Origin: Neisseria bacilliformis
Lineage (GTDB): Bacteria; Pseudomonadota; Gammaproteobacteria; Burkholderiales; Neisseriaceae
NCBI RefSeq assembly: GCF_014055025.1
Contig: NZ_CP059571.1
Coordinates: forward strand, 434,001-498,000
Direction: 5' to 3'
Length of the DNA: 64,000 nucleotides
Positions 16,158 to 26,753 of this stretch are shown here, in pieces. The notes beneath the pieces are model-generated. The model saw only the letters and a program-made list of their open reading frames with translations. It made no database searches and was not told the origin of the DNA. Made by a program: the position numbers and the translations under genes. Within the stretch, counting starts at the first letter, position 1, and each line of letters begins with the position of its first letter.

Positions 16158-17372
16158 ATGCCTCAGCCAAACGAACGCGAAGCCTGGCTCAAACTCGCCC
16201 TGATGCCCCACATCGGCGCGGAAACCTTTTTGCAGCTGGTCAAACACTTCGGCACCGCCGCCGACGCATGGCGGGCGGGTTTGGACGACGCGCGCCCCTT
16301 CCTCCCGCGCAAACAGGCGCAGCAGGCATGGGCGGCACGGCGCGGCGAGGCCGAACGCGCCGCCGAAGCCGCCCTGCGCTGGGAAGCGGGCGAGGGCTGC
16401 CGCCTGCTGCTGTTGTGCGACGACGACTTCCCCGCCCTGCTCGGCGAAGGCATGACCCCGCCGCCCCTGCTGTTTCTGCGCGGCAACGCCGAACTGCTGC
16501 GCCGCCCCGCCGCCGCCATCGTCGGCAGCCGCCACGCCACCCCGCAGGCCGAACGCATCGCGCACGACTTCGGCCGCGCCCTCGCGCAGCAGGGCATCGC
16601 CGTCGTCTCCGGCATGGCCGCCGGCATCGACACCGCCGCCCATCGCGGCGCATTGCAGGGCGCGGGCGGCACCATAGCCGTGTGGGGCACCGGCATCGAC
16701 CGCATCTACCCGCCGTCCAACAAAAACCTCGCCTATGAAATCGCCGAACACGGCCTGATTGTCAGCGAGTTCCCGCTCGGCACCCGCCCGCTGGCCGGCA
16801 ACTTCCCGCGCCGCAACCGCATCATCGCCGCCCTCGCGCAGGCCGTGCTGGTGGTGGAAGCCGCCCTCGAATCCGGCTCGCTCATCACCGCGCGTCTGGC
16901 GGCGGAAATGGGGCGCGAAGTGATGGCCCTGCCCGGCTCCATCGACAACCCGCACAGCAAAGGCTGCCACAAGCTCATCAAAGAAGGCGCGAAACTCACC
17001 GAATCGCTGGAAGACATTCTCAGCGAATGCCCGCAACTGTTGCCAAACGGCGCGGCTTCATCATATGCTATAAATAAAGACGCGCAGCGCGGTGTTCAGA
17101 CGGCCTCAAACGCCAAACAGAGGCCGTCTGAAAACATACCCGCCGCCGCGCCGACGGAGCGGCCGTCCGAACAAACGGCGGCGCAGGCGCAGACAGGCGG
17201 CGCGGACGCAAACCCGCTGCTCGCGGCCATGGGTTACAGCCCCGTCCACCCCGACGCGCTGGCCGAGAGCCTCGGCCGCCCCGCCGCCGACATCTTCGCC
17301 GAACTGCTCGAACTCGAACTCGAAGGCCGCGTCGCCGCAGCGGCCGGCGGCTGCTACCAGCGGGTCGGCTGA
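16158..17372 (+). CDS. dprA: DNA-processing protein DprA
   Basis: A 404-residue cytosolic protein that binds incoming single-stranded DNA and loads RecA during natural transformation. The start at 16158 follows AAGGGAAAACGCA. An N-terminal SAM/HhH-like part precedes the Rossmann-like core with VGSRHAT (about 120-126), SGMAAGID and SEFPLGTRPLAGNFPRRNRI. A C-terminal winged-helix segment (about 345-395) follows a linker. Two perfect DUS in inverted orientation (17096-17107 and 17122-17133) and a decayed third lie in the linker, encoding QTASN and RPSEN. Thus the transformation gene itself carries uptake sequences. Confidence 0.95.
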   Translation: MPQPNEREAWLKLALMPHIGAETFLQLVKHFGTAADAWRAGLDDARPFLPRKQAQQAWAARRGEAERAAEAALRWEAGEGCRLLLLCDDDFPALLGEGMTPPPLLFLRGNAELLRRPAAAIVGSRHATPQAERIAHDFGRALAQQGIAVVSGMAAGIDTAAHRGALQGAGGTIAVWGTGIDRIYPPSNKNLAYEIAEHGLIVSEFPLGTRPLAGNFPRRNRIIAALAQAVLVVEAALESGSLITARLAAEMGREVMALPGSIDNPHSKGCHKLIKEGAKLTESLEDILSECPQLLPNGAASSYAINKDAQRGVQTASNAKQRPSENIPAAAPTERPSEQTAAQAQTGGADANPLLAAMGYSPVHPDALAESLGRPAADIFAELLELELEGRVAAAAGGCYQRVG

Positions 17373-17380
17373 ACGCGCAA

Positions 17381-17423
17381 GAGGCCGTCTGAAAACCGGA
17401 AAACACGCTTTTCAGACGGCCGG
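17381..17423 (+). terminator. Inverted DUS pair behind dprA
   Basis: AGGCCGTCTGAAAA and TTTTCAGACGGCC stem between dprA and smg. No T run, so termination is uncertain. Confidence 0.55.
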
Positions 17424-17465
17424 ACATTTGAATGGAAAACAGAAAACAGAGAACAGAGAACGGAC

Positions 17466-17921
17466 ATGGCGGAACTGATAGCCTTTCTGATCGAAAACTT
17501 CCAAGACTTCGCCGACTGCCCCACCGGCGGCGACTTGGGCAACATCCTTGAAGAAGTCGGTTTCGGAGAAAGCGAAATCCGCAAAATCCTCACCCTGATC
17601 GACGTGCTGAACGAAGAAAAACACCTGCACACCGGCCGCCAGAGCGAAAACGGCCTGCGGGCATACTGGCCGCAGGAAACCGAACGCCTGCCCGCCGAAG
17701 TGCGCGGCCTGCTGCACTCGCTGGAACAGGCCGGCGCGCTGGACGCGGGGCAGCGCGAGTTCGTCATCAACGCCCTGATGTTCCTGCCCGCCGACGAAAT
17801 AACCGCCGACACCGCCAAAGTGATGACGCTGCTGGTGCTGTGGGCGCAAAACGCCGAACTGCCCGTGCTGGTCGGCGACGAGCTGATGGCCGCGCTGCAC
17901 GGCAAGGCTACCATGCATTAA
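17466..17921 (+). CDS. smg: Smg/DUF494 family protein
   Basis: A 151-residue cytosolic protein of the Smg (DUF494) family. It opens AELIAFLIENFQDF and contains FGESEIRKILTLIDVL and LRAYWPQETERLPAEVRGLL, then REFVINALMFLPADEI, all at the expected places for this family. The gene commonly lies between dprA and topA in beta- and gamma-proteobacteria, as it does here. The molecular function is not established. Confidence 0.9.
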   Translation: MAELIAFLIENFQDFADCPTGGDLGNILEEVGFGESEIRKILTLIDVLNEEKHLHTGRQSENGLRAYWPQETERLPAEVRGLLHSLEQAGALDAGQREFVINALMFLPADEITADTAKVMTLLVLWAQNAELPVLVGDELMAALHGKATMH

Positions 17922-17961
17922 AAACGCCGTCCGCCAACACATTAACCGCAAGCCCGTTTCT

Positions 17962-18001
17962 TTTCAGACGGCCTGACCCACAAGGACAGGCCGTCTGAAA
18001 G
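17962..18001. repeat. Head-to-head DUS pair between smg and topA
   Basis: TTTTCAGACGGCCTGA and AGGCCGTCTGAAAG face outwards about 40 bases before topA. Confidence 0.65.
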
Positions 18002-18041
18002 CACCGAAACGGCGTATTTACCCATACCGGAGAAAACGAAA

Positions 18042-20348
18042 ATGGCAAAAAACCTACTCATCGTCGAATCGCCCTCCAAAGCCAAAACCTTAAAAAAATA
18101 CTTGGGCGGCGATTTTGAAATTCTGGCCTCCTACGGCCATGTGCGCGACCTTGTGCCCAAAAACGGCGCGGTCGATCCCGACAACCAGTTCGCCATGAAA
18201 TACCAGCTTGTCGCCCGCAACGCCAAACACGTCGATGCCATCGTCGCCGAAGCCAAACAGGCCGAAAACATCTATCTCGCCACCGACCCGGATAGGGAAG
18301 GCGAAGCGATTTCGTGGCACTTGCTGGAAATCCTCAAATCCAAACGCGGTCTGAAAAACATCCGTCCGCAGCGCGTCGTGTTTCACGAAATCACCAAAAA
18401 CGCCGTGCTCGATGCCATCGCCCACCCGCGCGAGTTGGAAATCAACCTCGTCGATGCCCAGCAGGCTCGCCGCGCACTCGATTATCTGGTCGGCTTCAAC
18501 CTCTCGCCGCTGTTGTGGAAAAAAATCCGTCGCGGCCTCTCCGCAGGCCGCGTGCAAAGCCCCGCGCTGCGTCTGATTTGCGAGCGCGAAAACGAAATCC
18601 GCGCCTTTGAAGCGCAGGAATATTGGACGGTGCACCTCGACAGCCACAAAGGGCGCGGCAAATTCACCGCCAAGCTGATGCAGTTCGACGGTAAAAAACT
18701 CGAACAGTTCGACATGCCGTCTGAAACCGCGCAGGCCGAAGTGCTGGCCGCGCTCGAAGGCAGAGAAGCCGTCGTGTCTGCCGTGGAAAAGAAAAAGCGC
18801 AGCCGCAACCCCGCCGCGCCGTTCACCACCTCGACCATGCAGCAGGACGCAGTACGCAAGCTCGGCATGACCACCGACCGCACCATGCGCACCGCCCAAC
18901 AGCTTTACGAAGGCATCGACGTAGGGCAGGGTGCAATCGGTCTGATCACCTATATGCGTACCGACAGCGTGAATCTTGCCGACGAAGCACTCACCGAAAT
19001 CCGCCACTACATCGAAAACAAAATCGGCAAAGAATACCTGCCCGCCTCGGCCAAGCAGTACAAAACCAAATCGAAAAACGCGCAGGAAGCCCACGAAGCC
19101 ATCCGCCCGACTTCCGTTTACCGCACGCCCGAAAGTGTGAAACCGTTTCTCACCGCCGACCAGTTCAAGCTCTACCAAATGATTTGGCAGCGCACCGTCG
19201 CCTGCCAGATGACCCCCGCCAAATTCGACCAAACCACGGTGGACATCGCCGTGGGCAAAGGCGTGTTCCGCGTAACCGGCCAGGTGCAGACCTTTGCCGG
19301 CTTTTTGAGCGTGTATGAAGAAAGCAGCGAGGAAGAAGAGGGCGAAGAGGGCAAAAAACTGCCCGAAATGGCCGAGGGCGACACACTGCCGGTTGACAAA
19401 CTCTACGGCGAACAGCATTTCACCACCCCGCCGCCGCGCTACAACGAAGCCACGCTGGTCAAAGCCTTGGAAGAATACGGTATCGGCCGCCCTTCCACTT
19501 ACGCCAGCATTATTTCCACGCTCAAAGACCGCGAATACGTTACGCTGGAACAAAAACGCTTCATGCCCACCGACACCGGCGACATCGTCAACAAATTCCT
19601 GACCGACCACTTCGCCCAATACGTCGATTACCACTTCACCGCCAAACTCGAAGACCAGCTCGACGAAATCGCCAACGGCAAACGCGAGTGGATACCGGTG
19701 ATGGACAAATTCTGGAAGCCGTTCCAAAAACAGGTTGCCGAAAAAGAAGGCATCGAACGCGCCAAATTCACCACCGAAGAATTGGACGAAACCTGCCCCA
19801 AATGCGGCGAACACAAGCTGCAAATCAAGTTCGGCAAGATGGGGCGTTTCGTCGCCTGCGCGGGTTATCCTGAGTGCAGCTACACCCGCAACGTCAACGA
19901 AACCGCCGAAGAAGCCGCCGAGCGCATCGCCAAAGCCGAAGCCGAACAGGCCGAACTCGACGGGCGCGAGTGCCCCAAATGCGGCGGACGGCTGGTGTAC
20001 AAATACAGCCGCACCGGCAGCAAATTCATCGGCTGCGCCAACTATCCGAAGTGCAAACACATCGAACCCTTGGAAAAACCCAAAGACACCGGCGTGGAAT
20101 GCCCGCAGTGCAAAAAAGGGCATCTGGTCGAGCGCAAATCCCGCTACGGCAAACTGTTTTACAGCTGCAGCACTTATCCCGACTGCAACTACGCCACATG
20201 GAATCCGCCGCTGGCCGAAGAATGCCCCAACTGCCACTGGCCGGTGCTGACCGTCAAAACCACCAAACGCTGGGGTGTGGAAAAAGTCTGCCCGCAGAAA
20301 GAATGCGGCTGGAAAGAACAAATCGAACCGCCCGCACCGAAAGAATAA
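18042..20348 (+). CDS. topA: DNA topoisomerase I
   Basis: A 768-residue type IA topoisomerase that relaxes negative supercoils. The Toprim domain opens KNLLIVESPSKAKTLKKYLG with the acidic DPDREGE motif. The catalytic tyrosine is Y304 in GLITYMRTDS. The C-terminus holds four zinc ribbons, beginning at C585, C644, C687 and C728; the first three have four cysteines in CPxC...C...C form. The ribbon number is typical of beta-proteobacterial enzymes. An in-frame ATGCCGTCTGAA at 18714-18725 matches the meningococcal DUS dialect rather than the local AG form, and encodes MPSE. Confidence 0.97.
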   Translation: MAKNLLIVESPSKAKTLKKYLGGDFEILASYGHVRDLVPKNGAVDPDNQFAMKYQLVARNAKHVDAIVAEAKQAENIYLATDPDREGEAISWHLLEILKSKRGLKNIRPQRVVFHEITKNAVLDAIAHPRELEINLVDAQQARRALDYLVGFNLSPLLWKKIRRGLSAGRVQSPALRLICERENEIRAFEAQEYWTVHLDSHKGRGKFTAKLMQFDGKKLEQFDMPSETAQAEVLAALEGREAVVSAVEKKKRSRNPAAPFTTSTMQQDAVRKLGMTTDRTMRTAQQLYEGIDVGQGAIGLITYMRTDSVNLADEALTEIRHYIENKIGKEYLPASAKQYKTKSKNAQEAHEAIRPTSVYRTPESVKPFLTADQFKLYQMIWQRTVACQMTPAKFDQTTVDIAVGKGVFRVTGQVQTFAGFLSVYEESSEEEEGEEGKKLPEMAEGDTLPVDKLYGEQHFTTPPPRYNEATLVKALEEYGIGRPSTYASIISTLKDREYVTLEQKRFMPTDTGDIVNKFLTDHFAQYVDYHFTAKLEDQLDEIANGKREWIPVMDKFWKPFQKQVAEKEGIERAKFTTEELDETCPKCGEHKLQIKFGKMGRFVACAGYPECSYTRNVNETAEEAAERIAKAEAEQAELDGRECPKCGGRLVYKYSRTGSKFIGCANYPKCKHIEPLEKPKDTGVECPQCKKGHLVERKSRYGKLFYSCSTYPDCNYATWNPPLAEECPNCHWPVLTVKTTKRWGVEKVCPQKECGWKEQIEPPAPKE

Positions 20349-20369
20349 GGCATTCGGTTTGATGGATAA

Positions 20370-20412
20370 AAGGCCGTCTGAAAACGGAAAAATGGTTTTC
20401 AGACGGCCTTTC
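20370..20412 (+). terminator. Inverted DUS pair behind topA
   Basis: AGGCCGTCTGAAAAC and GTTTTCAGACGGCCT with a short loop and a following TTTC. Confidence 0.7.
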
Positions 20413-20522
20413 TGCGCCCGCAACACCGATTGGCTATCATGCGCGGCCTAATCTTTGGAGGCCTTCTGAAAGACTGTCGGCCGTTTTCAGACGGCCTCAG
20501 CCTGCCTTTGCCGCAGAATTGG

Positions 20523-20528
20523 CTATAA
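20523..20528 (+). promoter_or_regulatory. Possible -10 box of the DUF4349 lipoprotein gene
   Basis: TATAAT preceded by TTTGCC about 17 bases upstream. The leader between it and the ATG is filled with three DUS copies. Confidence 0.4.
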
Positions 20529-20650
20529 TGCGCCGCAGACAAAACGACAGAGGCCGTCTGAAAAACAGAAGGCGGCTTCCGTTTCACGCGATATTTTCAG
20601 ACGGCCTTCGGTATCCGATAAGGCCGTCTGAAAACCACAGGGAGAAAATC

Positions 20651-21595
20651 ATGCGTACAACCAAACCCATCCTGCTTTTACCCGTCGCACTCGCCCTGCT
20701 GGCGGCCTGCGGCCAAAACGCTGAAAACAGCGCCCCCGCCGCCTATGCCCCTGCCGCCGCAGCGGCGGAATACGGCGAAGCCGCGGCCAATCAGGAAACG
20801 GCCGTCCGCGCCGACAGCATGGTATTGGCGCAGAAAGCGGAAGGGCGGCAGCTCGTCGTGGAAGCCGATATTGCGTTCAAAACCGAAAACACGCGGCAGA
20901 CCGTGGCGGAGGTGGAAAAACTCACGCTGCAATACGGCGGTTTCATCGAAAAAAGCGGCATTTCCGCCTCGGTGTCCGACGAACAGACTTATCCGCAACA
21001 GGACGGACAGCTGCTGGTTATCCGCCGCTACGGGCAGACGGGTGATATGACCGTGCGCCTGCCGAAAGACAAAACGGCGGACTTTTTGCGCGATATGCAG
21101 AAACACATCGTGTTTTTGCAGGAACAGAATTTCAGCGCGGCCGATGTCGCCCTCGATTTGCGCCGCGCCGCTTTGGAAGCCGCACGGCAGCGCGAGTTGG
21201 CCGAACATTTGCAGAACACCGCCGATTCTGCGGAAAAAAGCGACAAAAGCGGTACGGCCGACGTGCAGGTCAGGCAGTCCGACGCCCGCGCGCAGCAGGA
21301 ATACGCCGAATTGCAGCGGGCATACTGGCAGGACAGAGTGGATTTCGCCACCGTACGCCTGCGCTTCGAGCAGCCCGAAGCCGTGTTCCGCTACACCCGT
21401 CCCGACAGCGACGCCGAAGCGCGGCAGTATGCGCCGTCGTTTTGGCAGTCGGCCGGCGTGATGCTGAAACAGGGCTGGGCGGGCTGCGTGCGCCTGATGC
21501 TGTTTGCCGTCGCGCTGTGGCCGCTGTGGCTGCTTGCCGCCGCCGGTTCGGCCATTTGGCGTGCATTGCGCAAACGCGGCAGGAGAAAAACATGA
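20651..21595 (+). CDS. DUF4349 lipoprotein
   Basis: A 314-residue envelope protein. The start at 20651 follows AGGGAGAAAATC. The signal peptide ends in the lipobox LLAAC (C20). A DUF4349 region (about 70-245) follows, with RQLVVEADIAFKTENTRQTV, GGFIEKS and MTVRLPKDKTADFL, and an Arg/Glu-rich coiled-coil stretch. A membrane helix near the C-terminus (about 278-303) precedes a basic tail, so the protein may be anchored at both ends. The function is unknown. It ends in ATGA overlapping the rsmD start by four bases, indicating coupled translation. Confidence 0.8.
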   Translation: MRTTKPILLLPVALALLAACGQNAENSAPAAYAPAAAAAEYGEAAANQETAVRADSMVLAQKAEGRQLVVEADIAFKTENTRQTVAEVEKLTLQYGGFIEKSGISASVSDEQTYPQQDGQLLVIRRYGQTGDMTVRLPKDKTADFLRDMQKHIVFLQEQNFSAADVALDLRRAALEAARQRELAEHLQNTADSAEKSDKSGTADVQVRQSDARAQQEYAELQRAYWQDRVDFATVRLRFEQPEAVFRYTRPDSDAEARQYAPSFWQSAGVMLKQGWAGCVRLMLFAVALWPLWLLAAAGSAIWRALRKRGRRKT

Positions 21596-22164
21596 GCCAT
21601 CCGAAACACCATAACCAAGTCCGTATCATCGGTGGCACGCACCGGGGGCGAAAAATCGCCTTCCCCGTTGCAGACGGCCTGCGCCCCACGCCCGACAGCG
21701 TGCGCGAAAAACTGTTCAACTGGCTCGGCCAGGATTTGACGGGGCAAACCGTGCTCGACCTGTTCGCCGGCAGCGGCGCGCTCGGCTTCGAGTCTGCCTC
21801 GCGCGGCGCGGCAAAAGTCGTCATGGTCGAAGCGGACAGGCAGACCGCGCAAAACCTGACGCGCCACGCGGCGCAGTTCGGCTGGAACGGCACGACGGTG
21901 TCCGTATTCTGTCGCAGTGCCGCCGCCTTTCTGCACGGTTGCGCCGAAACATTCGACACCGTTTTCCTCGATCCGCCGTTTGCATGGCGGCAGTGGCCGG
22001 ATTTGTTCGCCGCGCTGGAAGGCTGTCTGAAAACCGACGCGCGCGTCTATATCGAAGCGGCGCGTCTGCCCGAGTTGCCCGAATGGCTCGCCATACTGCG
22101 CGAAGGCAGGTCGGGGCAGGGCAGGCATCTTTTGGCCGCCCGCCGCACAGAACAGCCGAATTAA
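21592..22164 (+). CDS. rsmD: 16S rRNA (guanine966-N2)-methyltransferase
   Basis: A 190-residue SAM-dependent enzyme that methylates G966 of 16S rRNA. The start at 21592 (AGGAGAAAAAC ATG) gives RIIGGTHRGRKI, then PTPDSVREKLFNWL, the SAM motif DLFAGSG (56-62) and the catalytic DPPF (127-130), all hallmarks of RsmD. It overlaps the preceding lipoprotein gene by four bases. Confidence 0.95.
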   Translation: MSHPKHHNQVRIIGGTHRGRKIAFPVADGLRPTPDSVREKLFNWLGQDLTGQTVLDLFAGSGALGFESASRGAAKVVMVEADRQTAQNLTRHAAQFGWNGTTVSVFCRSAAAFLHGCAETFDTVFLDPPFAWRQWPDLFAALEGCLKTDARVYIEAARLPELPEWLAILREGRSGQGRHLLAARRTEQPN

Positions 22165-22204
22165 TGATAACTATTTATTAAACATATAAAAAACAATAAA
22201 CTAA

Positions 22205-22522
<318 letters not shown>

Positions 22523-22599
22523 AAAAACAATTAAACCAACGTAAAGATGTACTTAGTTTTGATTTGCGCGGTTTCTGCAAAATTATTCCGATTTCACGC

Positions 22600-22628
22600 T
22601 TGACGGTATCGCCGGCGGTTGGTATTAT
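22600..22628 (+). promoter_or_regulatory. Promoter of the tRNA-Tyr/Gly/Thr-tuf unit
   Basis: TTGACG, 17 bases, TATTAT, ending 14 bases before tRNA-Tyr. It is a near-consensus sigma70 promoter. Confidence 0.75.
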
Positions 22629-22642
22629 TGCGCTTCTCTTTT

Positions 22643-22726
22643 GGTGGGATTCCCGAGCGGTCAAAGGGGGCAGACTGTAAATCTGTTGCGAGAGCTTCGA
22701 AGGTTCGAATCCTTCTCCCACCACCA
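22643..22726 (+). tRNA. tRNA-Tyr (GTA)
   Basis: The 84-base sequence folds with acceptor GGTGGGA/TCCCACC, a long variable arm as in class II tRNAs, anticodon loop CTGTAAA and encoded CCA. Confidence 0.95.
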
Positions 22727-22765
22727 TATTCCGACTCGTTGGAGCAGAATTCCGGCAGTAAGTAT

Positions 22766-22839
22766 GCGGGTGTAGCTCAATGGTAGAGCAGAAGCCTTCC
22801 AAGCTTACGGTGAGGGTTCGATTCCCTTCACCCGCTCCA
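22766..22839 (+). tRNA. tRNA-Gly (TCC)
   Basis: 74 bases with acceptor GCGGGTG/CACCCGC, anticodon loop CTTCCAA and encoded CCA. Confidence 0.95.
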
Positions 22840-22850
22840 ATAATCTATCG

Positions 22851-22925
<75 letters not shown>

Positions 22926-22970
22926 AATAATCTTTTCGTTTTATTTTATTTCTCAGATAGGAAGTTTGCC

Positions 22971-24161
<1,191 letters not shown>

Positions 24162-24168
24162 ATTATAC

Positions 24169-24244
24169 AGGCCAGTAGCTCAATTGGTAGAGTATCGGTC
24201 TCCAAAACCGAGGGTTGGGGGTTCGAAACCCTCCTGGCCTGCCA
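24169..24244 (+). tRNA. tRNA-Trp (CCA)
   Basis: 76 bases with acceptor AGGCCAG/CTGGCCT, anticodon loop CTCCAAA and encoded CCA, eight bases behind tuf. A terminator follows. Confidence 0.95.
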
Positions 24245-24246
24245 GA

Positions 24247-24281
24247 CAAAAACTAACCGGCCTTGTGTCGGTTAGTTTTTT
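24247..24281 (+). terminator. Intrinsic terminator after tRNA-Trp
   Basis: AACTAACCG and CGGTTAGTT form the stem, followed by TTTTT. It separates the tuf unit from secE at least in part. Confidence 0.85.
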
Positions 24282-24300
24282 ATATTGATTGGTGTAAATT

Positions 24301-24732
24301 ATGTCCAAGCAAGAACCTGAAGGTAAAGTTGTTACAGGTATGATCGCTAACGATAGATTGCAGCAGCAGGTTAGACAAGTAAGAAAGTCAGCCGTATCAG
24401 TTGCAATTAGGATGATTTTTGTATTGCTTGTTATCGCAGGCGTGGTCTCGTTGTTTCAGTACAGGCCGGATATACCGTCTTATATGCAGAACATAATAAT
24501 TGCTGCATCTGTCATTTTGATTATGGTCATCTGTGTGTGGGGAAATTTTTATCGGCTTATCCGTTATATCCGAGAGTCAATAACTGAATTGAAAAAGGTG
24601 GTGTGGCCTGAAAAATCATATACCATTAGGATGACTGGATTTGTTTTGGTCTTTGTTGCCATCCTTGCTACCTTTATTTATGGTGTGGATACCATGGTTT
24701 CTTGGGTATTGTTTGATCTTCTGATGCGATAG
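24301..24732 (+). CDS. secE: Preprotein translocase subunit SecE
   Basis: A 143-residue inner-membrane subunit that holds the SecYEG channel together. It is of the longer, three-helix type (membrane segments about 35-55, 63-83 and 108-135) with the conserved cytoplasmic ELKKVVWPEKSYTIRMT segment before the last helix. It precedes nusG with a nine-base gap. From here base composition drops markedly and codons are A/T-ending. Confidence 0.93.
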   Translation: MSKQEPEGKVVTGMIANDRLQQQVRQVRKSAVSVAIRMIFVLLVIAGVVSLFQYRPDIPSYMQNIIIAASVILIMVICVWGNFYRLIRYIRESITELKKVVWPEKSYTIRMTGFVLVFVAILATFIYGVDTMVSWVLFDLLMR

Positions 24733-24741
24733 GGGGTATTT

Positions 24742-25275
24742 ATGGCTAAGCAGTGGTACGTTATCCAGGCTTATTCGGGATTTGAAAAAAACGTTCAGAA
24801 AACTCTGAAAGAACGTATTATTCGAGAGAATATGGAGCAGTATTTTGGGGAAATATTAGTTCCTGTTGAAGAAGTTGTTGATATAAAAAACGGTCGCCGT
24901 ACGGTTAGTGAGAGAAAGTTTTTTCCAGGATATGTCCTAGTAGAAATGGAAATGTCTGACGACTCTTGGCATCTTGTAAAGAGTACGCCTAGGGTGTCTG
25001 GTTTCGTCGGAGGGGTTGCTAACCGCCCTCTTCCTATTTCGCAAAAAGAAGTTGAGACAATCATGGCTCAAGTTCAAGTTGATGGGGAAAAACCCAAGCC
25101 TAGAGTATCGTTTGAAATCGGGCAACGGGTTCGTGTTAATGAAGGCCCTTTTGCCGATTTTAACGGCATTGTGGAGGAGGTTAATTACGAACGCAACAAA
25201 TTGCGTGTTTCGGTTCAGATTTTTGGAAGGGAAACACCAGTCGAACTGGAATTTGGGCAGGTCGAGAAAAATTAG
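24742..25275 (+). CDS. nusG: Transcription antitermination protein NusG
   Basis: A 177-residue elongation factor that binds the clamp helices of RNA polymerase and links it to Rho or ribosomes. The N-terminal NGN domain opens [20 protein letters not shown] and contains [12 protein letters not shown]; the C-terminal KOW domain is [20 protein letters not shown]. The start follows AGGGGGTATTT. It shares a unit with secE. Confidence 0.97.
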   Translation: MAKQWYVIQAYSGFEKNVQKTLKERIIRENMEQYFGEILVPVEEVVDIKNGRRTVSERKFFPGYVLVEMEMSDDSWHLVKSTPRVSGFVGGVANRPLPISQKEVETIMAQVQVDGEKPKPRVSFEIGQRVRVNEGPFADFNGIVEEVNYERNKLRVSVQIFGRETPVELEFGQVEKN

Positions 25276-25304
25276 CATCTATCTTTATGAAATTTAAGAT
25301 CTGC

Positions 25305-25396
25305 TTGATTTTTAATTTTTCTAGTTGTAAAATACAAAATTCGTCAATTTGGGGAGCAGTATTTAAGATACTGCGTTTAACCCGTTTTAGGAGCTT
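25305..25396 (+). promoter_or_regulatory. Promoter and leader region of rplK
   Basis: TTGATT, about 18 bases and TAAAAT give a plausible sigma70 promoter in an AT-rich stretch; a hairpin GCAGTATTTAAGATACTGC then precedes the Shine-Dalgarno AGGAGC. It could be an L11 autoregulatory leader. Confidence 0.5.
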
Positions 25397-25401
25397 TTTA
25401 A

Positions 25402-25833
25402 GTGGCAAAAAAAATAATCGGCTATATTAAGCTGCAGATTCCTGCAGGCAAAGCAAACCCTTCTCCTCCTGTTGGCCCGGCTTTGGGTCAGCGAGGATTG
25501 AATATTATGGAGTTTTGTAAGGCATTTAACGCTGCAACTCAAGGTATGGAGCCAGGTCTTCCCATTCCGGTTGTTATTACTGCATTTGCGGATAAGTCTT
25601 TTACTTTTATCATGAAAACTCCGCCGGCTTCTATTTTACTGAAAAAGGCAGCCGGTTTGCAAAAAGGCAGTTCTAATCCGCTGACCAATAAAGTTGGTAA
25701 ATTAACTCGCACCCAGTTGGAAGAAATTGCTAAAACCAAAGAGCCCGATCTGACTGCTGCTGACTTGGATGCTGCGGTTCGTACTATTGCAGGTTCTGCC
25801 CGTTCTATGGGCTTGGATGTGGAGGGTGTGTAA
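25402..25833 (+). CDS. rplK: 50S ribosomal protein L11
   Basis: A 143-residue protein of the GTPase-associated region, binding 23S rRNA with L10 and L7/L12. The start codon is GTG, preceded by AGGAGC at a suitable distance. [40 protein letters not shown] is diagnostic. The TAA stop overlaps the ATG of rplA by one base. Confidence 0.97.
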   Translation: MAKKIIGYIKLQIPAGKANPSPPVGPALGQRGLNIMEFCKAFNAATQGMEPGLPIPVVITAFADKSFTFIMKTPPASILLKKAAGLQKGSSNPLTNKVGKLTRTQLEEIAKTKEPDLTAADLDAAVRTIAGSARSMGLDVEGV

Positions 25834-26528
25834 TGGCTAAAGTATCTAAACGATTGAAGGCGTTACGCTCTTCTGTAGAAGCTAACAAATTGTACGCAAT
25901 TGATGAAGCAATCGCTTTGGTTAAAAAAGCGGCTACTGCTAAGTTTGATGAATCTGTAGATGTTTCTTTCAACTTGGGTGTGGATCCTCGTAAGTCTGAT
26001 CAGGTTATCCGTGGCTCTGTTGTTTTGCCCAAAGGTACAGGTAAAACTACTCGTGTAGCCGTGTTTGCTCAGGGTGCAAATGCTGAAGCAGCCAAAGCAG
26101 CTGGTGCAGATATTGTCGGTTTTGAAGATTTGGCTGCCGAAATCAAAGGTGGTAATCTAAATTTTGACGTAGTAATTGCCTCTCCTGATGCTATGCGCAT
26201 TGTTGGTCAGCTTGGTACTATTTTGGGTCCGCGTGGTTTGATGCCGAACCCTAAGGTGGGTACCGTTACCCCTAATGTTGCAGAAGCTGTTAAGAATGCT
26301 AAAGCCGGTCAGGTCCAATACCGTACTGATAAGGCAGGTATTGTTCATGCAACAATTGGCCGTGCTTCTTTTGAAGAGACCGCGTTGAAAGAGAATTTCA
26401 GCGCATTGTTGGATGCTATTGTCAAAGCCAAACCTGCTGCTGCAAAAGGGCAGTATTTGAAAAAGATTGCTGTGTCCAGCACTATGGGTTTGGGTGTGCG
26501 TGTTGACGTATCAAGCGTTAACAGCTAA
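25833..26528 (+). CDS. rplA: 50S ribosomal protein L1
   Basis: A 231-residue protein of the L1 stalk. [30 protein letters not shown] and [19 protein letters not shown] are diagnostic. It begins within the rplK stop. In other bacteria L1 represses its own mRNA at the rplK leader; whether that holds here is not shown. Confidence 0.97.
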   Translation: MAKVSKRLKALRSSVEANKLYAIDEAIALVKKAATAKFDESVDVSFNLGVDPRKSDQVIRGSVVLPKGTGKTTRVAVFAQGANAEAAKAAGADIVGFEDLAAEIKGGNLNFDVVIASPDAMRIVGQLGTILGPRGLMPNPKVGTVTPNVAEAVKNAKAGQVQYRTDKAGIVHATIGRASFEETALKENFSALLDAIVKAKPAAAKGQYLKKIAVSSTMGLGVRVDVSSVNS

Positions 26529-26529
26529 G

Positions 26530-26570
26530 GAATTTCAGGCAGTCTGAATTTTCAGGCTGTTTGGATTTGG
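26530..26570 (+). repeat. Degenerate uptake-sequence hairpin behind rplA
   Basis: GGCAGTCTGAATTTTCAGGCTG forms a small stem that mixes DUS and Kingella-type spelling. It is one of very few such sites in the AT-richer ribosomal block. Confidence 0.5.
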
Positions 26571-26588
26571 GCTACTTATCAAGATTAA

Positions 26589-26753
26589 GTAGATGTCCAA
26601 GACCGTAGGGATCGCAAGATTTAATCGTAAAAGCCCTACGCAGACGGTAGTCCTGAAACGTATTACGAGATTGCTTGTAAGATGTCTTTTTAGGTTACCG
26701 CGCTGGTGGAATACTGTTTCGGTATTTCGTTGATAAACAGTGGGAGGTAGACC
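26589..26753 (+). ncRNA. L10 leader (autoregulatory mRNA leader of rplJL)
   Basis: The leader has ACCGTAGGG pairing with CCCTACG...CGGT, interrupted by the CAGA bulge that marks the L10-binding kink in bacterial L10 leaders. A second hairpin follows before the GGGAGG Shine-Dalgarno. L10-(L7/L12)4 binding here is expected to repress rplJ-rplL translation. Confidence 0.8.

Noticed and set aside
18090-20426. Long minus-strand frame opposite topA
   Set aside because: Antisense shadow; topA on the plus strand has all catalytic motifs and zinc ribbons.
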